A DNA stretch of 48,362 nt, from assembly GCF_000172075.1 (NCBI RefSeq), contig NZ_ABIC01000032.1:1-48362 (forward strand), written 5' to 3'. The number at the start of each line of letters is the position of its first letter. Position 1 is the first letter of the stretch. Shown piece after piece: positions 26,303-34,415 of the stretch. Origin of the DNA: Shewanella benthica KT99. Lineage in GTDB: Bacteria > Pseudomonadota > Gammaproteobacteria > Enterobacterales > Shewanellaceae. The notes below the pieces were generated by a model. That model was not told the DNA's origin. It saw nothing but the letters and a program-made list of their open reading frames with translations, and did no database searches. The position numbers and the translations under genes are program-made.

Positions 26303-26796
26303 GCATGTTTATGGTAAAACATCCTACAAAATATTCTAACTGTAATATCACTATAATCAACTGCCAAACTGTATAGTCCACTCCATTTACCTCTAACGCG
26401 CCCTGCACCCCAAATTCAAGATTTAAGTGCATCATATCGAATCATCAAAATACTTCTACTTTGAACAAGGGACACGCTCAACTCCGAAAAATATGATGGA
26501 TGGCGCCAGGTGCAGACTAGTTGCAGCGGTCAGCCAGCCCTGTTTGCCCCCTATCGAGTCAAATATCTATGCGGATAGCAGCAGCTTCGCCCAGCCGCTC
26601 AGGTTAATAATTATTCAGTTTAAAAAATCCACAAAAATTACAAAAGCCAGCAAAATTAACAACAAACAACAAATAATGATGACAACCAAAACAAAAATAT
26701 GAATTTACTCTCACTTTTTACACATAATTATTTACCAAAACCTTAAGTTCACATATAGTGCCTCAACTAAACACTGTGATTATTGAGACGAATAAA
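26303..26796. other. AT-rich region upstream of the ABC importer operon
   Basis: About 490 bp. No convincing gene; the longest frame lacks family resemblance. The right half is A-rich and must contain the importer promoter. Confidence 0.45.
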
Positions 26797-27522
26797 ATGA
26801 AGAAAACCCTATTAATGACCGGTTTGTTGACCCTGCTCCTGAGTGGATGCGGTAAGAGTGATGATGTACTGGTCTTGGGCACCAACGCCTCCTTTCCTCC
26901 CTTCGAGTATGTCGGCGGTGCCAGCGGCAATGAGTTTAAAGGCTTCGATATCGACATCGCCAGACAGATCGCCAGCGACAGTGGCAAGACACTGAAGATC
27001 CAAAACATGAAATTCGACTCGCTGATAATGGCCCTCAATGCCGGCAGGATTGATTTCATCGCTGCCGGCATGACGATTACGCCGGAACGGCAGGCCAGCG
27101 TTAATTTCTCGACGCCATACTATGAAGCGACTCAGGTGGTGATCACCAAGAAGAGTGACACCAGCATTCATAGCATTACAGATCTACGGGGGAAGCATTT
27201 TGCGGTACAACTTGGCTCGACGGCCGATATCATGGCAAAAAAATACACAGATAAAGTCACCGCCTTCAACAGCGGCTTCGAAGCCATCATGGAACTGAAC
27301 AACGGCAAGGTCGATCTGGTGCTGTTCGATAGCCAACCCGCGGCTAACTTCATGCGGAAGAATCCTGATCTCAAGATTCAGTCCCTGCCGTTTGCAGCCG
27401 AATTCTATGGCCTGGCGGTTGCCAAGAAAAACCCGCAGTTGCTGCAACAGATCAACACCACCCTGGCGAATATTAAGACCAATGGTCAATACGATACCCT
27501 CATTGCTAAATACATGAAGTAG
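26797..27522 (+). CDS. amino-acid ABC transporter substrate-binding lipoprotein
   Basis: 241 residues from ATG 26797; the upstream GTG at 26758 is rejected because MKKTLLMTGLLTLLLSGC is a complete lipoprotein signal with lipobox LSGC. The mature protein is a family-3 solute-binding protein: LGTNASFPPFEYV, GFDIDIARQIA, MKFDSLIMALNAGRIDFIAAGMT-like strand (in two parts, FDSLIMAL and DFIAAGMTITPER), and DLRGKHFAVQLGSTAD. It binds a polar amino acid in the periplasm, of the GlnH/ArtJ/HisJ type; the exact one is not readable. First of three tightly packed genes. Confidence 0.92.
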   Translation: MKKTLLMTGLLTLLLSGCGKSDDVLVLGTNASFPPFEYVGGASGNEFKGFDIDIARQIASDSGKTLKIQNMKFDSLIMALNAGRIDFIAAGMTITPERQASVNFSTPYYEATQVVITKKSDTSIHSITDLRGKHFAVQLGSTADIMAKKYTDKVTAFNSGFEAIMELNNGKVDLVLFDSQPAANFMRKNPDLKIQSLPFAAEFYGLAVAKKNPQLLQQINTTLANIKTNGQYDTLIAKYMK

Positions 27523-27528
27523 GTGAGC

Positions 27529-28206
27529 ATGGATACCATATACACTTCTCTGTTCGCGCCCATTGGCGACGACGGTCTCATAGGCGGACTGCTGATCCTC
27601 GAAGGCTTAAAATCGACCCTCACGGTGACTTTTTTCGCCATGATCTTAGGTGCCGTCCTAGGTGTGGCTACCACCTTTATGAAGATGTCAGACCACTGGT
27701 TCTGGCGCTGGCCAGCCAATCTTTACGTCGGCGTGATACGTGGCACCCCAGTCGTCATCCAGCTGGTGATCCTATATTTCATTGTGCTATCGGCCTTGGA
27801 TGTCGGTGTGATCGGCGCCGCGATTATCGCCTTCGGCCTCAACAGTGGCGCCTACATCTCGGAGATCATTCGCGCTGGCATCCAGGCCGTCGATAAGGGC
27901 CAAACCGAGGCGGCACGTTCATTAGGCCTATCTCAACGGCAGACGATGCAAGAGGTTATCTTGCCCCAGGCGATTAAAAACATTCTGCCAGCCTTAGGCA
28001 ACGAGTTCATCGTGCTCCTCAAGGAAACGGCCGTCATCGGCTTCATCGGTGGGGTAGATCTTATGCGCGCCGGCGAGATCATCCGTAGCCGCACCTTCGA
28101 AGCCGAGGTGCCACTGTTTACCTGTGCCCTCATCTATCTAGTGTTGACCTACGGCTTTACTTTTATGCTGTCCAAGCTCGAATTGAGGTTAAAACAAAGT
28201 GATTAA
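27529..28206 (+). CDS. amino-acid ABC transporter permease
   Basis: 225 residues from ATG 27529, with AGGTG just upstream; GTG at 27523 directly after the previous stop is an alternative. Five or so transmembrane helices. The HisM/ArtQ-type permease signature is clear: [32 protein letters not shown] and the EAA loop [21 protein letters not shown] (quoted as EAARSLGLS and [13 protein letters not shown]), which contacts the ATPase. It overlaps the ATPase gene by eight bases. Confidence 0.93.
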   Translation: MDTIYTSLFAPIGDDGLIGGLLILEGLKSTLTVTFFAMILGAVLGVATTFMKMSDHWFWRWPANLYVGVIRGTPVVIQLVILYFIVLSALDVGVIGAAIIAFGLNSGAYISEIIRAGIQAVDKGQTEAARSLGLSQRQTMQEVILPQAIKNILPALGNEFIVLLKETAVIGFIGGVDLMRAGEIIRSRTFEAEVPLFTCALIYLVLTYGFTFMLSKLELRLKQSD

Positions 28207-28924
28207 GATAAACCAATTATATAAGAGCTATGGTGATGTTGAAGTATTGAAAGGCATCAGCGAACACATAAAAAGTGGTGAAGTGGTCAGTGTCATAGGT
28301 CCCAGCGGCAGTGGCAAGAGCACCTTCCTGCGTTGCATGAACCTGTTAGAAATGCCCACATCCGGTGACATCATCATCGAAGGCGAATCGATTAGCGCCA
28401 AGGGGGCCAGTGTCGATGACTTACGTCAGAAAGTGGGCATGGTATTTCAAAACTTTAACCTGTTCCCCCATAAGACGGTCAAGCAGAATATCACCCTGGC
28501 ACCGATCAAACTTGGGCTGATGACAGCCAAAGAAGCCGATGACAAGGCGCTCGAACTACTGGCCATGGTAGGCCTGACAGACAAGCGAGATGCCTATCCC
28601 TCGAGCCTATCAGGTGGGCAAAAACAGCGCGTCGCTATTGCCCGCGCTCTGGCAATGCAGCCGGATATCATGCTCTTCGATGAACCAACCTCGGCGCTGG
28701 ATCCCGAGATGGTCGGTGATGTCCTCGACGTGATGAAATCCCTCGCCAAACGGGGCATGACCATGGTCATAGTCACCCACGAAATGGGGTTCGCGCGCGA
28801 GGTATCCGACCGAGTCATCTTCATCGATGGCGGTAATATCGTCGAGAGCGGCACACCGGAAGACCTGTTCAGCGCACCTAAGCACAGCAGAACCCGAGCC
28901 TTCCTGAGCAAGGTGTTACGTTAG
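28199..28924 (+). CDS. amino-acid ABC transporter ATP-binding protein
   Basis: 241 residues starting at GTG 28199, inside the end of the permease gene. All ATPase motifs are present: Walker [10 protein letters not shown] (34-42), Q-loop [10 protein letters not shown] (82-91), signature LSGGQ (137-141), Walker [13 protein letters not shown] (157-168) and switch His194. The sequence is of the GlnQ/HisP/ArtP polar amino-acid class. It completes a binding protein - permease - ATPase importer, with a single permease acting as a homodimer. Confidence 0.95.
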   Translation: MIKINQLYKSYGDVEVLKGISEHIKSGEVVSVIGPSGSGKSTFLRCMNLLEMPTSGDIIIEGESISAKGASVDDLRQKVGMVFQNFNLFPHKTVKQNITLAPIKLGLMTAKEADDKALELLAMVGLTDKRDAYPSSLSGGQKQRVAIARALAMQPDIMLFDEPTSALDPEMVGDVLDVMKSLAKRGMTMVIVTHEMGFAREVSDRVIFIDGGNIVESGTPEDLFSAPKHSRTRAFLSKVLR

Positions 28925-28928
28925 TCAA

Positions 28929-28956
28929 GATGTTACCGCCGCCAGGTGGTAACATC
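28929..28956 (+). terminator. hairpin after the ABC importer operon
   Basis: GATGTTACCGCC / GGTGGTAACATC, 12-bp arms with one mismatch and a GCCA loop, 5 bp after the stop. A second hairpin (CCATCCC...GGGATGG) follows at 28968-28995. Neither has a strong T run. Confidence 0.5.
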
Positions 28957-28995
28957 CAGGAGCAGAGCCATCCCACAACTTACCAGTTGGGATGG

Positions 28996-29267
28996 TCACA
29001 AAAATCAAAGCCAGCCATTAACAATCAATAACATACCTAGCTAGGATTAATGCTCAAGACGTAAAAGCCAGGAATATCTGCATATTGATTGGTTAAAAAG
29101 AAGAAAAACGATTAATTTGAGGCAAATCATGAATTTCAGATAGACCAAATCCAGTCCTTTTATTTAGGCCTGTTAGCAGCTTGAGTGGTACTAAATGATT
29201 AGCTTGCTTGTAGGTGACTGCAGCAGTGTGAAAAATGTCGTCGGCGTTTTTCTAGGTGTTCACAATA
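28996..29267. other. intergenic stretch at the edge of the accessory region
   Basis: About 270 bp, AT-rich, no gene recognised. Confidence 0.45.
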
Positions 29268-29350
29268 ACTATTAAAGGTACAACTTCTAGCGAGTTCGGG
29301 CTTGTTCAACACTTGGGATAGGTCGCGGCTACGCGCGGCCTATCCTTATT
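29268..29350. repeat. 83-bp repeat, copy A (attC-like)
   Basis: Matches 31022-31105 at most positions, including ACTATTAAAGGTA, GGGCTTGTTCAACACTTGGG and GCGCGGCCTATCCTTATT. A hairpin GGATAGG...CCTATCC with inner CGCG pairs lies within, and GTTCAAC at 29304-29310 fits one integron core-site consensus. The matching core site at the other end (29351-29357, GTATTTC) does not fit, so this copy is probably not a working attC. Confidence 0.7.
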
Positions 29351-29705
29351 GTATTTCACTAAACATTGATATATCAAGTTCAACGCTATCTCCTAGCCAA
29401 TAGGCATATATAGTATGATCTTCTAGGTCATTACCAGATAGAGCATGAATCAACACTGTAAGCTCTTTTCTGTTTTGTTCAAGCCAGGAAACCAGCTTAT
29501 CAAAATCTTTAGAGCTAAAAGTAATTTGGCAACTCCATTTTTGATGAGGGCCTACCAATGCCTCATGTGTACGGCCAACCCTAAGGTTAAATTTATCGCC
29601 AGCTTCTTTACATAACTTTGAAGCAAACTCCAAAGTTTCTTGCTCATAATACACATGTGCATGATAGGCCTTGTGAGAATTAACAGGACGTTTAATCTCT
29701 TTCAT
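29346..29705 (-). CDS. DOPA 4,5-dioxygenase family protein
   Basis: 119 residues from ATG 29705, chosen because TAGGAGGA lies just upstream on the minus strand; the longer frame has no such site. Family blocks: YHAHVYYEQET near the start (candidate metal His), VGPHQKWSCQITF, LTVLIHALSGND and DLEDHTIYAYWLG. These are shared with small extradiol-type aromatic-ring-cleaving proteins, whose bacterial substrates are mostly unknown. The stop codon lies at the border of an attC-like repeat, so this could be a gene cassette. Confidence 0.85.
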   Translation of the reverse strand: MKEIKRPVNSHKAYHAHVYYEQETLEFASKLCKEAGDKFNLRVGRTHEALVGPHQKWSCQITFSSKDFDKLVSWLEQNRKELTVLIHALSGNDLEDHTIYAYWLGDSVELDISMFSEIQ

Positions 29706-29845
29706 AATTCCTCCTATATCGCCTAGACATAATGACTCCCACGAGGTGCTAGCCTCCAAGTTCATGGGTTAGTCCAAAATAGTTAAATTGTGCACCAGAG
29801 CCATACTGTATTTATGACCATACAATATTGCAAATGGAGACTAGC

Positions 29846-30091
29846 ATGATAAAACATAGCATGATTTTTATAGGTTTAGACACTCATAAAGAATTTATTG
29901 AAGTCGCTTATGCTGAATTCGAGTCTAAACATCCTCAAACAACGCTACATTTTATTTATGAAGCGGGGCCCTGTGGCTACTGGTTATATCGTTTTCTAAC
30001 CAGTTTTATGGCACTGCTGTTATGTCGTAGCACCATCACTTATCCCCAAGAAGCTTGGCGAACGAATGAAACGACTACAGTGGCTAGCTAG
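29846..30091 (+). pseudogene. IS110-family transposase remnant
   Basis: Begins [20 protein letters not shown], the start of the IS110 RuvC-like domain with the first catalytic Asp (GLDTHK). An internal deletion then brings [20 protein letters not shown] next to it. After YRFLTSFM the frame is shifted and degrades, and only about 80 of the usual 330-400 residues are left. It runs directly into an IS91-type remnant. Confidence 0.85.
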
Positions 30092-30102
30092 GCGTGCTTA
30101 AA

Positions 30103-30848
30103 GACTTTGCACACAACTCAAAGCAACTCGGTGGTGACATTGGTTTTACTGGCGTATTACACACTCACAACAGGCGGCGGTACTGTTTCATCACATAAGT
30201 CATCCCCACATCCACTTCATTATCCCTGCTGGCAGCTTTTAACAAAGACAAAAACAGTGGCGCAAGAGCAAAGGCAAGTACCTGTTCAACGCCTTTAACC
30301 TTGCCACAGTGTGGCGAGCACGGTTACTAGAACACCTGACACATAAACTGGATATCCAACTACCAGCATCAGTCCCCAACAAATGGGTTATCGACTGTCG
30401 ACATGGGGGTAAAGGTTTGCCAGCACTGACTCTTTATAATAAGAGGCTGTCACGTTATCTTTATCGCGGCGTTCTTCCCGATAACAACATCATCAGCGAC
30501 ATCGATGGCCAAGTCGGTTTTTCCTATCTAGACAGTCAAACTCAGGTCAGTAAAATCCGCACGCTACCAGCGGCTAAATTTATCTATCTGATCTTGCAAC
30601 ATGTACTGCCTAAAGGATTACGACGAGTAAGGGACTATGGGCTACTTCGAGGGGATTGCAGTAAATTGCGGCAACAGATACAGCTTATGCTGGCTGTCGC
30701 TGGTGCCACATTTCCATCGTTAGCAAAAGTAGTCAGGAGGCTAGCAGTGCGGCCTTGCCCTTGCTGTCAGCAACCTATGTGTTTTATGGGAATACACCGA
30801 AGTCATTTGGAAAATGGCCGACCGACAAGTTCTATGATCACAGCTTAG
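30103..30848 (+). pseudogene. IS91-family transposase remnant (copy 1)
   Basis: A chain of frames resembling the C-terminal two thirds of IS91-type rolling-circle transposases. DFAHNSKQLGGDIGFTGVLH comes first, then a frameshift with PHPHFIIPAG-like and SFNKDKN pieces, then GKYLFNAFNLATVWRARLLE and GQVGFSYLDSQTQVSK. It ends with a Cys-containing segment (RPCPCCQQPM). The N-terminal zinc-binding domain is missing and at least two frameshifts occur. Confidence 0.8.
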
Positions 30849-30996
30849 CGCTGGGACTTATTACTAGAATATAGGGATAAATGAAGGAGAGACTAAGCAG
30901 GTAACCAACTGACATATCAGTGATTATTTTAGTGTTTTTGATGCTAATATATCGTGCTGACTAAAGAAAAATCACACTCCAATCCTCACCTCAAAT

Positions 30997-31014
30997 AGAT
31001 CGAACTCTCGATCT
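30997..31014. other. palindrome next to attC-like repeat
   Basis: AGATCGA / TCGATCT with an ACTC loop; the arms can extend outward to AAATA...TATTT. It could be a terminator-like or recombination-associated hairpin. Role unknown. Confidence 0.4.
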
Positions 31015-31021
31015 GCTATTT

Positions 31022-31105
31022 ACTATTAAAGGTAGAACTTTTAGCAAGCTCGGGCTTGTTCAACACTTGGGATAAGGACGCGGCTGCGCGCGGCCTATCC
31101 TTATT
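31022..31105. repeat. 84-bp repeat, copy B
   Basis: Second copy of the repeat at 29268-29350, in the same orientation. It overlaps the attC site at 31058-31113 and continues about 35 bp beyond it on the side away from the cassette gene. Confidence 0.75.
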
Positions 31106-31113
31106 CGTTAGGT
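31058..31113 (-). other. integron attC recombination site (downstream of cassette gene)
   Basis: 56 bp bounded by GTTCAAC (31058-31064) and GTTAGGT (31107-31113), which fit the two core-site consensus forms RYYYAAC and GTTRRRY. Between them is an imperfect palindrome (GGATAAGG...CGCG...CGCG...CCTATCC). The cassette gene's TAA lies within the outer core site, as is usual in gene cassettes. Confidence 0.7.
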
Positions 31114-31893
31114 TTCTCTTGGTAAAACACCTGCCATAAGCTCTAAAATCCGCTCTATTTCATCTGACATAAGATTTAGAGTCTCTATGACAGGTTGAAA
31201 ATATCCCTCGTTAGGAAAAGAGAAATTTAAGCCTACAGGTACATCTAACGCTTTATGATATAAATGATTCGTTGGGGGAACTATTTCACCTAAGGTTTTC
31301 ACATCAAAAAATTTACCTTTCCATACTACATCTCTACCATTTTGCCCGAAACCACAGTTATTTATACCTTTAGGAAAGTCAGGTATTTGAGAACAAAGTT
31401 GATGACTGGATATTCTAGTAAATTCTCCAGTCGGTATTGGCAATTTGTGTTTATCGATAATGTTGACTTCATGGATAAGGTTGAGAAGAAGGTTTCCCTC
31501 TTTGCCGCTGAATGGCTTAACACTTTCTATGACTTCAGCAAAGTCAGAATTAACTTTGTGTGCCAATCGACTTTTAATAGTTGATTCCAGCTTTTCTTTT
31601 GACTTAGAAAAAGGAAACTGAAGTGCTCCGTGTGATTTTTCAGGAACGTGTGCTGATACTGATTCAAAGTACGCTTGATCCAGTGCAGACCTAAGGTTAT
31701 GAAAAACATCACCACAACGTATAACTACCTTATCAAGTGCGTTTATATTTTTTTTAGCAAAAGTAGCTCTTTGTCCTGAGTTGGTATCAGTTTCTAAACA
31801 ATAAGTATATGGAGGTGTAGTATTAATAAGAGCATCGATTTCTGAAGTCAATTCCCTTGCTCTTTCAATTTTTGATTTTGCAACTCGAAACAT
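31108..31893 (-). CDS. gene-cassette protein of unknown function
   Basis: 261 residues, soluble, charged. The only block I can call familiar is RCGDVFHNLRSALDQAYFE (about 60-78), a helix found in several uncharacterised proteins. There is no signal peptide or transmembrane segment. The N-terminal part (FRVAKSKIERARELTSEID) is helical, perhaps a coiled coil. The gene is bracketed by attC sites at 31058-31113 and 31912-32002, with its stop codon inside the first, so it has the structure of a single-gene integron cassette. The ATG at 31893 is 20 bp inside the cassette boundary and AAGGGAG lies upstream. Function unknown. Confidence 0.75.
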   Translation of the reverse strand: MFRVAKSKIERARELTSEIDALINTTPPYTYCLETDTNSGQRATFAKKNINALDKVVIRCGDVFHNLRSALDQAYFESVSAHVPEKSHGALQFPFSKSKEKLESTIKSRLAHKVNSDFAEVIESVKPFSGKEGNLLLNLIHEVNIIDKHKLPIPTGEFTRISSHQLCSQIPDFPKGINNCGFGQNGRDVVWKGKFFDVKTLGEIVPPTNHLYHKALDVPVGLNFSFPNEGYFQPVIETLNLMSDEIERILELMAGVLPRET

Positions 31894-31911
31894 TAACTGA
31901 ACTCCCTTGAA

Positions 31912-32002
31912 ACCTAACGCTTTAGATAATGAGCCGATGTTTTATCCTAAAAAAAGCCCCCATAAAGGCCAAAACATCGTCTCATTGATCGTCTTGTTGG
32001 AC
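31912..32002 (-). other. integron attC recombination site (upstream of cassette gene)
   Basis: 91 bp bounded by ACCTAAC (31912-31918) and GTTGGAC (31996-32002), both fitting core-site consensus. The arms ATGAGCCGATGTTTT and AAAACATCGTCTCAT pair almost fully, with one mismatched base (C against T) near the outer end, around a 25-base centre. This is the expected long, imperfect attC hairpin. Confidence 0.85.
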
Positions 32003-32170
32003 TGCCGCGATATCTGTGGTGATTGCTCACTTGTCAGCATCATTTCAGTCGATTTATTAACCAGTAGACTACCCGAAATAAAACCAATTATCATCCTATT
32101 TTATATCGATATTTTTCTGTTCCCCACCGCAATGCCACCTGCCAGTTACAGGCAATAATCCTATCCCTGC

Positions 32171-33296
32171 TTAATGCCTATTTTGCCTAATCACATCCAG
32201 CTTTAATCGCCTTTTCTCTTCAGCAACTAATTCCTCGCAAATCATGCAGTGTAGCGTCAGTCCATATTTCGCCATCACAGCTTGCCAATCCGGCAGGCTC
32301 GGCGTTTGATACTCTGCTTGTCCTTGACTCAATCTCGCTTGATTTAAGCGGGCTAGCTGACTGGGGTAATAACGCATACTCTGCTGCTTTGGCAACGGCA
32401 AATGACGTAATATTTGCCGTTCAAAGTCTGCGATGGCGTATCGACTGCGCGCCATCTTTTTAGTCCGGTGATCTCGATAGCTGAAATGCACCTGCCCGTC
32501 TTTAATCTTCATTATCTGATGATTTTTAATGCGCCACCACTCATGTAGCGCGCTAAATATTTTGCCACCCCAAAGCCATGACTGTAGGGCTTACACGCAT
32601 ATAATTGCCATTTAACCCGACCGAGTTTATTGAGTAAATTATTAACAGCTATGCTTGTCTGTCCATTAGGCAATATGAGCTCACCCTTGCTGAGACCGGC
32701 GCTTATTTGGGCAATTAACTTCCCCCTAAATAATCGCTTAACCACTTCAACAGGCAATAGACTTTTACGTCTCGGCTGCTGCCATTGACCAGTATCATCG
32801 AGACCACCATGGGTCATTAGGCAATGTATATGCGGATGATCACTTAAATTTCGTCCCCAAGTATGCAGCGCAAGCAAAAAACCGGCTTGAACGCCTAAAT
32901 GCTGTTTGTCAGCAAAGAGTTTTTTAACGTCTCTGCCACACTGTTAAATAGCAATCCTTGAAACCAGGCACGATTAAAACGCCAAAGTGGCAGCAGTTCA
33001 TGGGGACAAGTAAAGATCCAATGGTGGTGCTGAGTATCAAGTAATCGAGCTGACCAATCCGTCAGCCACTGCTCTCACTTCACTGTCTGACATAGGGGGC
33101 AACCTCGGTGCCGACAAGAATTGTAATACACCCCACAAAGGTGCCCTTGCTCACAATATTGACTGTGACTGCCCATCCTTTGGGTTCGACAAGCTGTGAT
33201 CGCATCGAGAGCTTTGTGTTGGTATAGAGGCAGATTTACCCCAAATGTTTTCGGTGGGAATTGAGTAAAAAGTTGCTGTAAGGAATATTGCGTCAT
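32171..33296 (-). pseudogene. IS91-family transposase, broken (copy 2)
   Basis: Minus-strand remains of a rolling-circle transposase. The N-terminal zinc-binding domain is readable from 33296 (Cys/His-rich HSQYCEQGHLCGVYYNSCRHRG). A frameshifted middle follows, then HTWGRNLSDHPHIHCLMTHGG with the HUH histidines, then YACKPYSHGFGVAKYLARYM with the tyrosine region. The C-terminal part (GQVHFSYRDHRTKKMARSRY) is in yet another frame. At least three breaks make it inactive. It is not a copy of the nearby plus-strand IS91 remnant: the sequences differ clearly. Confidence 0.85.
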
Positions 33297-33492
33297 AGCA
33301 ATAAATATAGACTACAACTGTATAAAAACACAGCGCTAATGAGGTAAGGAATATATTTTCGATTTACATCTCCGGACCCTGTCCGGCATGTTCAACGCCG
33401 CAATAAGCGGACTAAAATAGTTGGTTAAATAAGCGACGCAGGAGCAAAAACCAACTGTTTTTTTGTCCTTTTGAATGACTTCTTAGCCGTAT
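33297..33492. other. spacer with several small hairpins
   Basis: Contains CCGGAC/GTCCGG (33372-33386), CCGC/GCGG near 33397-33409, and AGTTGGTT (33419-33426) / AACCAACT (33449-33456) followed by seven T. A GTTCAAC at 33390-33396 recalls an attC core but has no proper partner. Confidence 0.4.
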
Positions 33493-33792
33493 TTAGCTCC
33501 GTAAAAGAAACCTTCTCAGATCACGTTCTTGCCGCATCACATGTAGTATATAAATTTTATCATTATCTATTTTATAAAAAATACGACATGGATTAACAAT
33601 CACTTCTCTGTAGTTTAAATTCTTTAGCTCAAGTGGAACCTTTCCCGATTCAGGGTGGCTTTCTAGCCTTGTGATTTTATCAAACACTTTTTGTGTTAAT
33701 TTTTTAGCCGCTGGTAAATTGCTTAAAGCAATATATTCAGCTATTTCGTTTAAATCACTAAGAGCAGGAGCTGTCCATATTATTTTAGCCAT
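33493..33792 (-). CDS. RelE/ParE-family toxin
   Basis: 99 residues. Typical RelE/ParE fold order: IIWTAPALSDLNEIAEYIAL (helical hairpin), SHPESGKVPLELKNLNYREV and the C-terminal strands CRIFYKIDNDKIYILHVMRQERDLR (quoted as CRIFYKID and IYILHVMRQERD). Such toxins are ribosome-dependent endonucleases or gyrase inhibitors; the sequence does not decide which. The ATG lies 13 bases inside the end of the antitoxin gene, the usual coupled order. Confidence 0.9.
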   Translation of the reverse strand: MAKIIWTAPALSDLNEIAEYIALSNLPAAKKLTQKVFDKITRLESHPESGKVPLELKNLNYREVIVNPCRIFYKIDNDKIYILHVMRQERDLRRFLLRS

Positions 33793-34037
33793 TTACTCAT
33801 TTTCTCTTTTGCATCTTCATTAGAGAATGTATCGCCATTTCTAATAGCTTGCTCGCCTCGAGCTACACCTTCGAGTATCTGCATTCGTTGTTGCATGAAT
33901 TCATAATCCTCTACATCAACTAAATAAGCCGACGGCTTTCCATGTTCTGTAATCAGTACTGGCTCTTTTGACGAATGGAGGTCAGCTAAAATTTTTGTTG
34001 CATGCCGTTTAAGCGTTGTAACTAGCTCTACTCTCAT
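33780..34037 (-). CDS. Phd/YefM-family antitoxin
   Basis: 85 residues. The N-terminal Phd/YefM DNA-binding part includes LKRHATKILADLHSSKEPVL and ITEHGKPSAYLVDVEDYE, followed by an extended C-terminal tail (from about 50) that would wrap the toxin. It precedes and overlaps the RelE/ParE gene by 13 bp. Phd-type proteins repress their own operon, and a repeat-containing operator-like site lies about 30-45 bp upstream. Confidence 0.92.
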   Translation of the reverse strand: MRVELVTTLKRHATKILADLHSSKEPVLITEHGKPSAYLVDVEDYEFMQQRMQILEGVARGEQAIRNGDTFSNEDAKEKMSKWLK

Positions 34038-34064
34038 GATAAATCCAATTTACAATAAAATAAT

Positions 34065-34082
34065 GTATCACTATAGTATCAC
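34065..34082 (-). promoter_or_regulatory. candidate operator of the toxin-antitoxin operon
   Basis: GTATCAC twice, four bases (TATA) apart, with an inner palindrome ACTATAGT, 28-45 bp before the antitoxin start. The position overlaps where a promoter should be, as in autorepressed Phd operons. Confidence 0.45.
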
Positions 34083-34336
34083 ACAGGCTCCCCATTTTAA
34101 CTGCAGAAAGCGAGAATTATAACTAACACGAAGAATACGAGAATTATAACTGGGTCGCTATGTAGACACTTAAAACAACAAATTACTTATTTATCAAAAG
34201 TATAGGATGAAATCCAAAATTGAAACCGAGAATTATTCCTTTTACATAACGAGAAGCAACATTTGCATTTATGCAAATCCGCAAATAAGTGAAAGCCCAA
34301 TGGACAGGTAAAACCCAAGTGACAATTTTATCATCT

Positions 34337-34388
34337 TGTATTCATTGTATTCATTGTATTCATTGTATTCATTGTATTCATTGTATTT
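34337..34388. repeat. 10-bp tandem repeat array
   Basis: About five uninterrupted copies of TGTATTCATT, ending TGTATTTTA, just beyond the 3' end of the M23 peptidase gene. Likely prone to copy-number change. Confidence 0.9.
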
Positions 34389-34415
34389 TACAGATAAACA
34401 CAGTACAGGCTTAAT

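Larger units (their letters stand above)
34038..34415. other. non-coding region between toxin-antitoxin operon and M23 gene
   Basis: About 380 bp, AT-rich. It contains the antitoxin operator candidate, a repeated CGAGAATTATAACT (about 34111 and 34138) and a 10-bp tandem array, each listed or described elsewhere. No gene seen. Confidence 0.6.

Noticed and set aside
26427..26702. 91-codon plus-strand frame before the ABC importer
   Set aside because: Composition turns into poly-Lys/Thr in the A-rich region and there is no recognisable domain or ribosome-binding site.
33390..33456. Possible third attC site before the toxin gene
   Set aside because: GTTCAAC is present, but no partner core site fits GTTRRRY and the arms do not pair as in attC.
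34337..34388. CRISPR-like array
   Set aside because: The unit is 10 bp with no spacers, so it is a simple tandem repeat.
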